From: an uncultured bacterium
GTDB taxonomy: Bacteria; Planctomycetota; UBA1135
Reading direction: 5' to 3'
NCBI GenBank assembly: GCA_937919925.1
Contig: CALFOT010000011.1
Span: forward strand, 25,743-89,742
Length of the DNA stretch: 64,000 nt
In this document: piece after piece, positions 26,222-35,691 of the stretch
Layout: each line of letters begins with the position of its first letter
Position numbering within the stretch: position 1 is the first letter of the stretch
Program-made: the position numbers and the translations under genes
The notes under the pieces: model-generated
Databases searched by the model: none
What the model was told of the DNA's origin: nothing
The model's input: only the letters and a program-made list of their open reading frames with translations

Positions 26222-27916
26222 ATGCCGCATTTGGAAGGCTTGTTGATGATCGGAATCCTGCTAGCCGCAGGTGTTTTGGGTGGTTGGGTTGCGCGCTTGT
26301 TGCGCTTGCCCACTCTTACCGGATATCTAGCTGCGGGCATAGGCATACACCTGCTTGCGAATCAAGGTTACCTCCAGCCCGATACTCTCGAAGACTTGCG
26401 GAATCCGGTCAATGATCTCGCGATTGCCCTTGCCCTATTTATTCTTGGCGGACAATTCAAACTGCGGGCTCGCAGCGGCGGCCCTTCTGGAATGAGTGCT
26501 TTGCTGCGTGTTTCGTTAGTTGAATCCGCGTTTACCTTCTCCGTAGTGGCTGGACTCTGCTTGGCTGTTTTGGGCTCTCTTCCGGGCGCGGTTTTGTTAG
26601 GCATCATGGCGATTGCAGTAGCGCCGGCTACCACCCTCGAGGTCCTACACGAATACGAGGCTAAAGGTGCGGCCACGCAAAAGATAAAACAACTTACCGC
26701 ATTGTCCAATGTGTGGGCGGTGTTTCTATTTGAGTTGGCTTTGCTTATTCTGATCGCACTCGATGGCGGAGAAACCAGCATCATGGATCCGATCTGGGAT
26801 GTATTCGGCTCTCTGCTCTACGGATTCCTTGCGGGGCATGCGCTGATTTTAATGCAGGAGCGCGTGGGCCGCGCCAACTACGCCGTACCGCTACTTGCCG
26901 TAATCCTTCTCACCATTGGCGCCTGCGAACTAACAGACGTGCCGCATATGCTGGCCTTCCTCGCTACAGGCGCTGTGGTGGTGAATCGCTCGCAACTTTT
27001 TCCACGCATTACTGCGGCCATGGATGTGTATGCGCAACCCGCCATCGTGTTGTTTTTTGTGCTGAGCGGTTCCCACTTAGATTTCAGCATGTTGGTCTCC
27101 AACTGGCTGGCTGTGGGTATTTATGTACTCGCGCGCACCCTCGGCAAAACTTTAGGCGCCCATGTTGGCCTATACGGTTTGAAGGCGATACAACCGAATC
27201 GCCACGGGCAAAATCCGCCGATAGGTTTAGCCCTGTTGTGCCAAGCCGGTGCCGCCATTGCCTTGGCTGGTTATGTAGAGTCCTACGATCCCGTATTAGG
27301 TAAACAACTGTTGGCCATTATTCTTGGCTCGGTGATTTTCTTCGAGCTGTTTGGCCCCATTTTGGTCAAAAAAGTAACTGTTGCTGCGGGCGAAGTGAGC
27401 TTGGGTAACCTCATCGCACACACCGCAGACCGTGAAGGCCGACGTGGTTGGCGTGCAGCCCTACGCGCAACTTTGGGCCACCATTACGCGGGGAAAGGAC
27501 AGGATCCAATGCAGATTACCGTCGAGCGTTTTATGCGCCCAGATACCACCGCGCTGCAAGGTAACGCCAACATGGATGTCATCCTGCGTTTTGCCAACAG
27601 TTCGCCTTTCAACCATTTCCCAGTGATTGATCCGCAAGGCCTATTGGTGGGTGTAGTCACGCTCGCGGACCTAAGCCAAATCGCCTACGACAAACGTACA
27701 GCTGCCTTAGTCACCGCCGAGGACATGGCTACGTTGAGCCCCGTAGAAGCATCGCTGACTGCCACCACTACCTTGCCAGAGGCTCTCGAGTTCTTTAAAC
27801 ACTTCCCTGGCAACACCGCCGCAGTGATTGCCAGTGCACAGCAGCCCACCCTCATCGGAATGGTCGAGCGAAGTGAAGTTCTTCACCTCGCTCGACGTTT
27901 AGATGACAGCGTTTAG
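26222..27916 (+). CDS. CPA2-family cation:proton antiporter with C-terminal CBS pair
   Basis: A 564-residue membrane transporter. The first 380 residues hold about 12 hydrophobic segments with CPA2 features ('LPTLTGYLAAGIGIHL', 'FILGGQFKLRAR', 'VAPATTLEVLHEYEAKG'). This resembles Kef/Nap-type Na+ or K+/H+ antiporters. Instead of a TrkA-N domain, the C-terminus has two CBS-like motifs ('VERFMRPDTTALQGNANMD' and 'NHFPVIDPQGLLVGVVTL'), which commonly sense adenine nucleotides. The gene follows polA by 6 nt. It is convergent with the SPFH operon with only 6 bp between stops. The ion transported cannot be assigned. Confidence 0.82.
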   Translation: MPHLEGLLMIGILLAAGVLGGWVARLLRLPTLTGYLAAGIGIHLLANQGYLQPDTLEDLRNPVNDLAIALALFILGGQFKLRARSGGPSGMSALLRVSLVESAFTFSVVAGLCLAVLGSLPGAVLLGIMAIAVAPATTLEVLHEYEAKGAATQKIKQLTALSNVWAVFLFELALLILIALDGGETSIMDPIWDVFGSLLYGFLAGHALILMQERVGRANYAVPLLAVILLTIGACELTDVPHMLAFLATGAVVVNRSQLFPRITAAMDVYAQPAIVLFFVLSGSHLDFSMLVSNWLAVGIYVLARTLGKTLGAHVGLYGLKAIQPNRHGQNPPIGLALLCQAGAAIALAGYVESYDPVLGKQLLAIILGSVIFFELFGPILVKKVTVAAGEVSLGNLIAHTADREGRRGWRAALRATLGHHYAGKGQDPMQITVERFMRPDTTALQGNANMDVILRFANSSPFNHFPVIDPQGLLVGVVTLADLSQIAYDKRTAALVTAEDMATLSPVEASLTATTTLPEALEFFKHFPGNTAAVIASAQQPTLIGMVERSEVLHLARRLDDSV

Positions 27917-27922
27917 GCGAGC

Positions 27923-28984
27923 CTAATCACCAACTAACATCTTGGTCAGCTCACTGAGATTCAAAATCGTAGGCACCGCCGGATCGTCGCTATTCAAAAT
28001 GACGCTTGGGATGTTTAGATTTTCCGCAGCTTGCAGCGCCAATAAAATGCGACCGCCTTCCGAGTTTAAAGCCAAAGTACGCAGCTCATTGCGTAACGCT
28101 TCTGCCATTTCCAACGCTAGCTGACCAGTGGCTTCTGCAATCACCTTTTCAGCGTCGCCTTCGGCTTTCATTTCCGCGGCGTAAACATTAGCATCTGCAC
28201 GAATAGTGGCGATGAGAACGTCGTATTCCGATTTCTTCTCTTGCACCTTCTTGTCCCAACCCTGAGTCAAGGCCTTTTCTGCCGCAACGATTTTGCTGTC
28301 ATACAGATTGACCGTTTTCTCTTCTTCGGCGACCTTAGTTTGAGCTTGGTCCAGCAAAGCTTTCTGACGCAAAAACTGTTTATCTTGGAGTTTCTCTTCG
28401 TATTCCGGCTGGAAACGTAAGCGTCGAATCAAAATCGATTCCGCCTTGCAATGAAACTCAAGTAAATCTTGGTTCATGATAGGCAGAACGTTATCCACCA
28501 AGCTCAGGCGCGCATCAGTCAACTGCAAAGATTCCGATGTGAGCTTAGAAAGTTGGTCTCGCAGAATTGCCGTCACCTTAGACTTCACCCGATCCTGGTA
28601 CTGAATTTTCAGACCTTCGTCGACGATTTCCCAAGCCTCGCCAGCAATAATTTTGTACGTCACCGAAACTTCGTAGGTGACGACGTTGCCGTCGGCAGCA
28701 CGAATTTCTAATGGCTTTTCAAAATTATCAGTTTCACTCCGTCCGCGCGATCCGGGATCGGTGGTGTAGTGCAGGAAGTGTGTGGTGGCCGGCAAGAAAT
28801 GCCACTTGTGGTAACCGCTAATGCCAACATGAAATCCCGTAGGGAAATCAGCTTGAACAATACCACTACCGCCCCACTGGCTTTGTTTGACGCCGATGGT
28901 TGCTGGCGGAACGCGTTTGAGCAGCAGCGCCACAAACAGCGGCGTCAGAATGAACAGAACCAAAATGGCTATGAGTTTTTTCAT
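27923..28984 (-). CDS. SPFH/band-7 membrane protein (second gene of a pair)
   Basis: A 353-residue protein with one N-terminal membrane anchor ('KLIAILVLFILTPLFVALLL'). An SPFH domain follows ('GNVVTYEVSVTYKII', 'LRDQLSKLTSESLQLTDARL'), then a long charged coiled coil at about 200-300. Band-7 proteins assemble into large ring or cage complexes at the inner membrane; HflC/HflK around FtsH is the known example. Its ATG overlaps the stop of the upstream SPFH gene (ATGA). No ftsH or protease gene is adjacent. It belongs to an HflKC/prohibitin-like pair but is too divergent to name. Confidence 0.8.
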   Translation of the reverse strand: MKKLIAILVLFILTPLFVALLLKRVPPATIGVKQSQWGGSGIVQADFPTGFHVGISGYHKWHFLPATTHFLHYTTDPGSRGRSETDNFEKPLEIRAADGNVVTYEVSVTYKIIAGEAWEIVDEGLKIQYQDRVKSKVTAILRDQLSKLTSESLQLTDARLSLVDNVLPIMNQDLLEFHCKAESILIRRLRFQPEYEEKLQDKQFLRQKALLDQAQTKVAEEEKTVNLYDSKIVAAEKALTQGWDKKVQEKKSEYDVLIATIRADANVYAAEMKAEGDAEKVIAEATGQLALEMAEALRNELRTLALNSEGGRILLALQAAENLNIPSVILNSDDPAVPTILNLSELTKMLVGD

Positions 28985-30198
28985 CGGTTGCTACCTTCTT
29001 TTACTGCAGCACCTGGAACAGCGCCTAAATGTTCAATCCGAATCGGTGCCGGATCCCGCCGATACGGCACGATCTCAAATACAATCTTGGCAAATTTACG
29101 CGCCAGCTCTTCGCGCACGAGTATGTCACCACGCGCAGCAAGCGCCTCAACTTTGGCCGTCAAACCTTGCGCCTCTTTACGCGCCTGAAGTTCTAAACCG
29201 CGCGCTTCTTGAACTAGCCGACGTTCTGCGGCCTGACCAGCTCCTACCATCTGAATGCGATAAGCATCAGCATCTTTAGTAAGGCGCACAGCAAATTTCT
29301 CTTCGCTGATCCGATCGTTCTCCAAGCTACCAAGTAGCAATTCATACTCCGTGGCTTTATCGCGTTCGATGTTGGCCAAGCGCCGTTCCCGCGCAAGCAC
29401 CAGTTGCATCGCTTCAGCTTTTAACTTTTCGACATCTTGTTCGGCGACCTTACGATCCTCAATGGCACGCTCGTATTTCGGTTCGAATTTGGGCTTGGGT
29501 GTGATGATTTGCATAATCTCAATACCATGCGCATTCATCATTTCATTCAAGCGAGCTTCTGCGGCTCGTGCAGCAACGCTCAAGTTCGACATCTCAGTAA
29601 CCTGCTCGGCAGAAAAGCGACCGAACTCATCGCGCAGCACAGAACGAGCAAAAGATTTGACCCAGTTTTGCTTAAAGCCTTCCCCAAAGCCGGAATCATG
29701 TAAGACCACGTTGGCAAGACCAGGAATGATTTTGTACTGAATCTCTAGGGTCTCAAACCAAAAATTCGAGCCATCCTTGGCGCGTACCGTCAGCTTGCTC
29801 ACCAAGTTCGCGTGTTTATCCGTTTCCCCTTCCATCGTGAAATTGTTCGGAGATTTGTCGAACACGAACGCTTGCGAGATGAAGGGCAAGAAAATCTTGT
29901 AGCCCGGATTGTTGACGATTTCTTCTTCGCCCGTCACGTAATTTACAATCACTGCCACTTCCGTATCTTTGACCTCAATGATGCCGCCTTTGCCTGAAAC
30001 AAATGCGCCCACTATGAAAATCAGGAAGAGCAGCACAATCGCACCAGTGAAAACGGCCTTTTTGTTGACATCTGGCATTTGTGGCATTTGTGGCATCTGT
30101 GGCCCACCACCTGCAGGTGGTGGACGGCGAGGAGGACGGGGCGGGCGTGGCGGATTTCCGCCACCACCCAGATCAGGAAAGTCGGAGGGTGTAGTCAT
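28981..30198 (-). CDS. SPFH/band-7 membrane protein with proline-rich N-terminus (first gene of a pair)
   Basis: A 405-residue protein. The first 45 residues are Pro/Gly/Arg-rich ('PPRPPRPPRRPPPAGGGP') and contain three PQM repeats. One membrane segment follows ('AVFTGAIVLLFLIFIVGAFV'), then an SPFH domain and a coiled-coil tail ('ARERRLANIERDKATEYE'). The order soluble proline/glycine-rich leader, single TM, SPFH and coiled coil resembles HflK. The downstream gene is the HflC-like partner with a 4-nt overlap. The two presumably form a hetero-oligomeric ring. Confidence 0.8.
   Translation of the reverse strand: MTTPSDFPDLGGGGNPPRPPRPPRRPPPAGGGPQMPQMPQMPDVNKKAVFTGAIVLLFLIFIVGAFVSGKGGIIEVKDTEVAVIVNYVTGEEEIVNNPGYKIFLPFISQAFVFDKSPNNFTMEGETDKHANLVSKLTVRAKDGSNFWFETLEIQYKIIPGLANVVLHDSGFGEGFKQNWVKSFARSVLRDEFGRFSAEQVTEMSNLSVAARAAEARLNEMMNAHGIEIMQIITPKPKFEPKYERAIEDRKVAEQDVEKLKAEAMQLVLARERRLANIERDKATEYELLLGSLENDRISEEKFAVRLTKDADAYRIQMVGAGQAAERRLVQEARGLELQARKEAQGLTAKVEALAARGDILVREELARKFAKIVFEIVPYRRDPAPIRIEHLGAVPGAAVKEGSNR
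30074..30100 (+). repeat. 9-bp tandem repeat in the SPFH leader
   Basis: GGCATTTGT is repeated three times (the third copy has one change) on the plus strand. On the minus strand it encodes the Pro-Gln-Met repeats in the cytoplasmic leader of the first SPFH protein. Confidence 0.85.
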
Positions 30199-30250
30199 CG
30201 GTTTGGATTACGCGCAGGATACCCGCTTTGAAGGTGATAACGGGGCCTCT

Positions 30251-31237
30251 ATGCTGCGCCTTGTGATTTCATTGAAACGCCTACGCTTCAGCCGATTGCC
30301 AGCGCTGGTATTCGTTGGCTTGGTGCTTTTTTCCGGGCTTGCCTTTATGGGCATGGTGCTTAACGCAACGAGCTTATTCACGCATTTCCACTTCTATTTG
30401 GCCCTGTCTTGGGGATTATGGCTGCTGGCCTTTGCTTCCTTGCCTCGTCTGCGCCGCTGCTTCTGGGTGCCTAAGCGAATTTTTCAGGTTGGCACAGTCA
30501 TGCTACTGGCGCATAGCGGCGCAGTCGGCAGCCTGTGGATTGGCGCTGCCCAACCCGATCTCGCTTCACCCAACCACCTCGACATTGTCTGGTTTAACAG
30601 CCATCATCAACTGGCTGGAATCACCGATTTGGAAAAACTTCTGGCGCCCAACCTTCCGGATATCATCGCGATCGCCGAGGTTGGGCCTGAGGTGGAGTTG
30701 GATCTGCCCGGTTTCAACTACATCTGGCGCAGCAGCCAGAATTCTGGAATGCTGATCGCTTCGCGTTTTCCCCTCGAAAATCAGCGCATTCTGGCTTCTT
30801 CTGCGGGTGCCCGCGATCAACTGCTCGTCGACGTCATCGTCGAGCGCCGCCGTTTCAAACTCATGGCCGTGCATCTGCGCAAACCTTATGAACGAGGGCA
30901 AATCGACGAATTGAAAGCCATCGCGGCAACCGTAGTAAAATTGAGCGACGTCATCGTGGTTGGTGATTTCAACACCACTCCTTGGTCCGCACAGTTTCGC
31001 AACTTATGTCGAGATGCCGAACTGCAGCATGCCGGTGCCGGCTTTGGCTTACTCAATTCCTTTGGCCTCAGCCGCTGGAGACTTTTCCCAATTCCCATTG
31101 ATCACATGCTGATGAAAGGGGCCATTGGAATTGAAAGTATTGCAGTGCTGCCGTGGTTAAATAGTGACCACCACCCCATCCGCGCAAGGTTTCTGTTAGG
31201 AACTCCACGCGGTCGCAAGGCGCGCAGCGACCACTGA
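30251..31237 (+). CDS. Membrane-anchored endonuclease/exonuclease/phosphatase (EEP) family protein
   Basis: About 328 residues. The ORF track begins at 29969 inside the antisense SPFH gene; ATG 30251 begins the hydrophobic region and is preferred. About three membrane segments (residues 15-110) precede an EEP domain. The EEP signatures are 'IIAIAEVGPEVELDLPGF', 'VVGDFNTTPWSAQF' and 'LNSDHHPIRARF', giving the Asp/Asn/His catalytic set. Family members hydrolyse phosphodiesters in nucleic acids or lipids, and the membrane-anchored type has no fixed substrate. A homologue lacking the membrane part lies at 57090-57785. The 3' end overlaps convergent miaA by 42 bp. Confidence 0.78.
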   Translation: MLRLVISLKRLRFSRLPALVFVGLVLFSGLAFMGMVLNATSLFTHFHFYLALSWGLWLLAFASLPRLRRCFWVPKRIFQVGTVMLLAHSGAVGSLWIGAAQPDLASPNHLDIVWFNSHHQLAGITDLEKLLAPNLPDIIAIAEVGPEVELDLPGFNYIWRSSQNSGMLIASRFPLENQRILASSAGARDQLLVDVIVERRRFKLMAVHLRKPYERGQIDELKAIAATVVKLSDVIVVGDFNTTPWSAQFRNLCRDAELQHAGAGFGLLNSFGLSRWRLFPIPIDHMLMKGAIGIESIAVLPWLNSDHHPIRARFLLGTPRGRKARSDH

Positions 31238-32113
31238 GGCTGCTTGTTCGGGCTGCATGGCCACGCGGCGTAAATCCGTAAAGGAACGCAGCCAAGTCAT
31301 TTGCCGGCGGATTAATACATTGGTCTTAAAAACCGCGCGTTGCAAAGCATCTTCCAAGCTGCAGCGGCCTTCTAAATAATCGCGTAGCTGCCAATAACCA
31401 ATCGCCTTGCCAGCACTGCGGCTAAAGCCCTTGCCATCCAGTAGCGTTTGAATTTCCTGTAAAAGGCCAGCGTCGACCATGGCTTGAAAACGACTTGCGA
31501 CCCGTTGATGCAACACTTCGCGTGGCCATTCCAATAAGGCTGCCGGTTCGCCGATGGTGGTGCGTTGCCCCCACTGCTCCTGCCAGTCACTCATAGATTT
31601 CCCAGTGGTGCGCCACACGCCCAGCGCGCGTACGAGGCGGCGCGTATCGTTGGGATGAATGCGTTGGGCAGCATTGTGATCGACCGCTTCTAGTTGCGCG
31701 CGCAGGGCACTGGGGCCATTTTGCTGCAGCTCGGTATCCAACTCACGTTGAAGTTCGGGGCTGGTGTCAGGGATATCCAGCAACCCAAATACCAAAGCTT
31801 TGAACCACATGATGGTGCCGCCAACATAAAGTATTTTTTTTCCCCGCGCTTGGACTGCAGCTTCCGCAGCAGCCGCGGCCTGCAAATAACGGGCGACGGA
31901 AAACTCCTCCGAGGCCTCTACCAAATTAATCAAATGATGTGGTACCGCAGCCAGCTCTGCAGCACTAGGCTTGGCGGTACCGATATCCATGCCACGATAG
32001 ACCAACATCGAATCCAAGGACAAGATTTCTGCATCTAACAATCCAGCCAGCTCCAAGGCCACCGCCGTCTTGCCTGATGCCGTTGGACCCAACAAAAAAA
32101 ACCGCGCGGCCAC
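31196..32113 (-). CDS. miaA: tRNA dimethylallyltransferase
   Basis: A 305-residue enzyme that adds a dimethylallyl group to A37 of tRNAs reading UNN codons. The P-loop 'FLLGPTASGKTAVALELA', 'LSLDSMLVYRGMDIGTAKP' and 'VPHHLINLVEASEEFS' are family hallmarks. 'YVGGTIMWFKAL' and the C-terminal 'IGYWQLRDYLEG' also match, although the usual G-T-x-L-Y is here G-T-I-M-W. It follows the M16 pair on the same strand with 6 nt between. Its 3' end overlaps the convergent EEP gene. Confidence 0.95.
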   Translation of the reverse strand: MAARFFLLGPTASGKTAVALELAGLLDAEILSLDSMLVYRGMDIGTAKPSAAELAAVPHHLINLVEASEEFSVARYLQAAAAAEAAVQARGKKILYVGGTIMWFKALVFGLLDIPDTSPELQRELDTELQQNGPSALRAQLEAVDHNAAQRIHPNDTRRLVRALGVWRTTGKSMSDWQEQWGQRTTIGEPAALLEWPREVLHQRVASRFQAMVDAGLLQEIQTLLDGKGFSRSAGKAIGYWQLRDYLEGRCSLEDALQRAVFKTNVLIRRQMTWLRSFTDLRRVAMQPEQAASVVAARLATAWSS

Positions 32114-32119
32114 CCTTCT

Positions 32120-33403
32120 TTACTCCGACGGCATTAATACCGCCACCGCTGATTGCTGAGGCTGAAACAACTCGGTGGCACGGGCGCGAACATCTTCAAA
32201 GGTGATTTCACCCAGCACATCAAGCATCAAAAATGGCGGCACCTCGCCGAGTAAACTGGAGAGAATGCTGCCAGCGAGTGCCGTCGGCGTTTGGAGTCCA
32301 CTAATCAATCCGCCCCAGGCAGCACGTTTCAGACGTTCAAAATCTGCAAGCGCTGGCCCCTTATGAGCGAAAGCTTCCGCCGCAGCCCGAATCTCCGTCA
32401 CAAAAGTTTTTGGGTCATCGCACAGACCACTCGCAATCACGTGGCCCCAGTCGGAATCGCCCGACCAATGACAACCAAAGCTATCGTCAATCACGCCGCG
32501 CTGATAAAGATCCGCGTGGGTATCACTGGCCATGTCAAATGCCAAATCCAGCACCAAACTACTCAGCAAGCGCGTGCGCAAGCGCTCACGACCATCTGCT
32601 ACGCCAGTTTCTGCCCGCCATCCAATCCACACATGCGGACGGGTGACCGGAAATTTTTCCTCTAGCCATTCCGCTGCGGGGCAACTTGGTTCGCTGGGGT
32701 AAAGTTTCGTGGCCAGCGGAGTAGGATCGAGATCGAGGCGCGGCTCAAGGTAAGCGAGCACCTCTTCTACATCAAAATCACCCGCCAGCGCAAGGCGCAT
32801 CGCTCGGGGTCGATAAAAGCCGTCATAACAATCCTGCAAGTGTTGGGCATGGATGGAACGCACATCCTCCACCGTGCCGCCCGGCTCAACGCGAATTCCA
32901 TGTTTGGAATACAACGCTTCATGGAGCAAAAAAGTACCGCGAAAACCGGGATGATCAGCGTACATGCGCACCTCCTGCTCAATGATGCCGCGTTCTTTTT
33001 CGACGCGCTCCTCAGTAATCAATGGGTGCTGCACAAAATCTACCAGCACATCCAAACATTCATGAAAACGCGAGGCCGTGGTGAAGTGGTAAGTAGTTGT
33101 ACGAAACGATGTGCCGCCATTGAAGCGCGCGCCGAGTTTGCCGAAACGGTCAAAAACCTTTTCTTCTGTGCCTTCGAACAGCTTGTGTTCTAAGTAATGC
33201 GCACTGCCGCCAGGTACTTCCACGACGGCGCCCGAAGGCATTTGAAAGTGGGTATCGGTACTGCCAAAGCGCAAACCGAAATGCCCTGATGAGGTACTAA
33301 AACCTGGCGTGCGACACAAAGCTATTTGCGTGCCCGCGGCGCTTTCTGCCAAAACTACAGTTTCACCGCTTTGCTCGTGGTGGATGGTTTGGGTGATTTT
33401 CAT
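32120..33403 (-). CDS. M16-family zinc peptidase (catalytic partner, YfmH-like)
   Basis: A 427-residue protein. The inverted zinc motif HxxEH is present as 'GGSAHYLEHKLFEGTEE', and the third ligand glutamate is in 'ERGIIEQEVRMYADHP'. The exact 'HYLEHKLFEG' context is typical of Bacillus YfmH/YlmH-type insulinase proteins. These are paired with a YfmF-like protein lacking the motif, as here. Its ATG overlaps the stop of that partner (33400-33403). Biological substrates of such pairs are little known. Confidence 0.88.
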   Translation of the reverse strand: MKITQTIHHEQSGETVVLAESAAGTQIALCRTPGFSTSSGHFGLRFGSTDTHFQMPSGAVVEVPGGSAHYLEHKLFEGTEEKVFDRFGKLGARFNGGTSFRTTTYHFTTASRFHECLDVLVDFVQHPLITEERVEKERGIIEQEVRMYADHPGFRGTFLLHEALYSKHGIRVEPGGTVEDVRSIHAQHLQDCYDGFYRPRAMRLALAGDFDVEEVLAYLEPRLDLDPTPLATKLYPSEPSCPAAEWLEEKFPVTRPHVWIGWRAETGVADGRERLRTRLLSSLVLDLAFDMASDTHADLYQRGVIDDSFGCHWSGDSDWGHVIASGLCDDPKTFVTEIRAAAEAFAHKGPALADFERLKRAAWGGLISGLQTPTALAGSILSSLLGEVPPFLMLDVLGEITFEDVRARATELFQPQQSAVAVLMPSE

Positions 33404-34683
33404 GATACCTTTCCAGACAACATATAGGCCAAATCAGGCACCAGCAAACGCGCGGCCTCGGCGATTTCTTGCGGTTGCAAATCTTGTAACAATGCGGCCC
33501 GCGCTGCCGGGGAGCGATGCAAACCAAGGCTATGCTCGCGCACAAAGTAATTGGCCAACTCATGGCCAGAATCCGCAAGGCCGCGCAAACGGTCTAAGCG
33601 ATTGACCAACACCATTTCCATTTCTTCGGCGGTAGGACCGTTTGCTTGCAAATCAAGCAGCTGGGTATCCACTTCAGCCCGCACTTCTTCATAAGCGCTG
33701 GCATCAATCCCGGCGGCCACCGTAACCAAACCTTTGCGCGCGCGCTGGGTTGCGTAGATGCCATAAGCCAAGGATTTTTCTTCCCGCACTACGCGGAACA
33801 AACGCCCATGCGAGCCGCCGCCTAGTACCGAGCATGCAAAGCCTAGAGCTTCCACAAGTCGCTTGCTAGATGGTTCCGCATAACGAAACCCGTAGTGGAA
33901 CTGCGCCTGATCCATCTCTAACTCTTCTTTCACTTCGCGCACTGCTGCCGGCACCGGGCGACTGATTTCCGTCAGCGTGACCACGTTGTTACGGTGGCCA
34001 AAAACATCCGCAAGCCAAGCTGAGATGATATCGGGATCACAGGGCCCAACCACAACGGCGGTAATCCGCGCGCGCGCGAGTAACTCCAGCCGCGCGGCTT
34101 CCAAATCGGCGGCCGTCAACGCGGCTACCGCCTCTTCAGAATCCCAAGATTGCAGACCATAGGGCTCGTGCGCACACATCAATCGCAAAAAACGTTCTTC
34201 GGCATAACTTGGGCGATCATCTTTGCGCTCAGCAAGGCGTTGCAACAACAGCGCACGCTCGCGGGCGACGACTTGCTCATCAAAAGGGCTGCCATCTTGG
34301 CCTCGTCGTGGTTGCTCCAACAGTTGCTGCACCAGAGTGAGCAACTGCGGCACCACGGTAGTGCCGGAGGGCAAAAAACGCTCACCTACCCAAGCCAAAC
34401 TCACATCCAAGCGGTGATCTTCGCCGTTACGCCCGGTGTCAAGAGAACAGCCCGCGCCGTAGGCCGCTTGCAGGGCGCGTGACAGGTCGCGACGCGTGGG
34501 CAGTGCTGCGGAGCCCTGTTGCAGCACCTCGGACAACAGCGTGCGGGCGGCACGGCCAGCATCCAGCGGCATGTCCAGCGAAAGCCCAAGTTGGGCGCGC
34601 TTGAACCGAGGTTCAGGCAAACACAGCAGTTCCACACCGGGAGCTGGCTGACGAAGTTCGGGAATGGTCTGCAAGAAGCCCAT
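33400..34683 (-). CDS. M16-family peptidase-like protein without zinc motif (YfmF-like partner)
   Basis: A 427-residue M16-fold protein. The N-terminal half lacks HxxEH where the partner has it ('LSLDMPLDAGRAARTLLSEV'). C-terminal M16 features remain ('CSVLGGGSHGRLFRVVREEK', 'SLAYGIYATQRARKGLVTV'). The arrangement inactive first, active second, equal length and 4-nt overlap suggests a heterodimer, as in other bacterial M16B pairs. The start lies 37 bp from a divergent gene, so both promoters must share a very small space. Confidence 0.82.
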   Translation of the reverse strand: MGFLQTIPELRQPAPGVELLCLPEPRFKRAQLGLSLDMPLDAGRAARTLLSEVLQQGSAALPTRRDLSRALQAAYGAGCSLDTGRNGEDHRLDVSLAWVGERFLPSGTTVVPQLLTLVQQLLEQPRRGQDGSPFDEQVVARERALLLQRLAERKDDRPSYAEERFLRLMCAHEPYGLQSWDSEEAVAALTAADLEAARLELLARARITAVVVGPCDPDIISAWLADVFGHRNNVVTLTEISRPVPAAVREVKEELEMDQAQFHYGFRYAEPSSKRLVEALGFACSVLGGGSHGRLFRVVREEKSLAYGIYATQRARKGLVTVAAGIDASAYEEVRAEVDTQLLDLQANGPTAEEMEMVLVNRLDRLRGLADSGHELANYFVREHSLGLHRSPAARAALLQDLQPQEIAEAARLLVPDLAYMLSGKVS

Positions 34684-34720
34684 GTGACGCGTATCCTAGG
34701 CGAGCCGACGCCCCATTCCG

Positions 34721-35683
34721 ATGCCGAAATTCTTCCTACTTACTGTGCCACTGTTGTGGTTGACTTCTATCGCTGCTGCCCAAGAGCTTGAGGTTCCTGC
34801 TTTAGAGACCCCTGCAGGCGTCGTCGAGACCACCGCCCAAGTGGTTGCACCCGCCCAGCAACCAGCAGACTCCGCAACTCCCCTCCTTGAAATCCCCACC
34901 GGTTTCGCCGCTGTAGGAAGCATCACGGATTCCAATGCACTCCTCTTGGAAATCGCCAGCGCCCAGTTCGCCGCCAAAGACCCAAGTTTGGTCGCGGGCA
35001 TTCGCTTGAAGCTCTACTTAAAAGAGCGTGAAGATGGTCACGCCAGTGAAGTTGGCTTTGCCTTGGTCTATCGACTTCATCCACGCGAAATCATTCGTTT
35101 GGAAATCGAAGATGCCGAGCGCGGTACGTCGGTGCAAAAAGGCTTCGATGGCAGCGATTATTGGCTCACCGAAGACGGCAAAGAAAAACAAATCCTCAGC
35201 GGGCATGAGTTTGGCAAAGACCGTGAATCCATCGAAGATGCCATGGATTTGTGTTCCGACCTCATGCTGATGCTCGATTTCCGCCAGCTTGAAAAACGTA
35301 ATATGCCGCGTGCCGTGTTGCAGCATCAAGACGGCCGCCGCATTTTAGTGGGTGACATCAAACGCCGCGAAGGCAGCAAATGGCGTTACCACTTGTGGCT
35401 ATCCAAGGATAACCTGCAGCCGCATCGTTTAGAGTTGGCCCGAGCAGTCGAAACGAAAGAAACCGCCGCGTTGGTGCCGCCGGAGAGTGCATTAGAAACG
35501 CAGCCTGGCGCACCGCCAACGACTACCATCGAATATCAGCGCTTCGAGCTGATGGCCTATGAAGCTTTCGACGGCCGCTTTATCCCCCGCTTGGTGGAAA
35601 TGTTTCCCACTCCATTTTCAAGCGACGCAGACTTGCCAGCGCGGATTCTACAGATCCACCAGTTTGAATGGGTAGCTAACTAA
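34721..35683 (+). CDS. Secreted protein of unknown function
   Basis: A 320-residue protein with a signal peptide ('FFLLTVPLLWLTSIAAAQ') followed by a Pro/Ala/Thr-rich linker. The body is a beta-rich domain ('IRLKLYLKERED', 'VYRLHPREIIRLEIEDAER', 'GFDGSDYWLTEDGKEKQIL') that loosely recalls LolA/LolB-like or outer-membrane lipoprotein-sorting folds. No motif is specific enough to name it. It stands alone between the M16 operon and convergent mutL. Confidence 0.7.
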   Translation: MPKFFLLTVPLLWLTSIAAAQELEVPALETPAGVVETTAQVVAPAQQPADSATPLLEIPTGFAAVGSITDSNALLLEIASAQFAAKDPSLVAGIRLKLYLKEREDGHASEVGFALVYRLHPREIIRLEIEDAERGTSVQKGFDGSDYWLTEDGKEKQILSGHEFGKDRESIEDAMDLCSDLMLMLDFRQLEKRNMPRAVLQHQDGRRILVGDIKRREGSKWRYHLWLSKDNLQPHRLELARAVETKETAALVPPESALETQPGAPPTTTIEYQRFELMAYEAFDGRFIPRLVEMFPTPFSSDADLPARILQIHQFEWVAN

Positions 35684-35691
35684 ACGCGGCC

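Noticed and set aside
29969-30250. N-terminal extension of the EEP ORF with Gly/Pro/Arg-rich sequence
   Set aside because: It is the antisense of the SPFH leader repeats; a better start with membrane segments lies at 30251.
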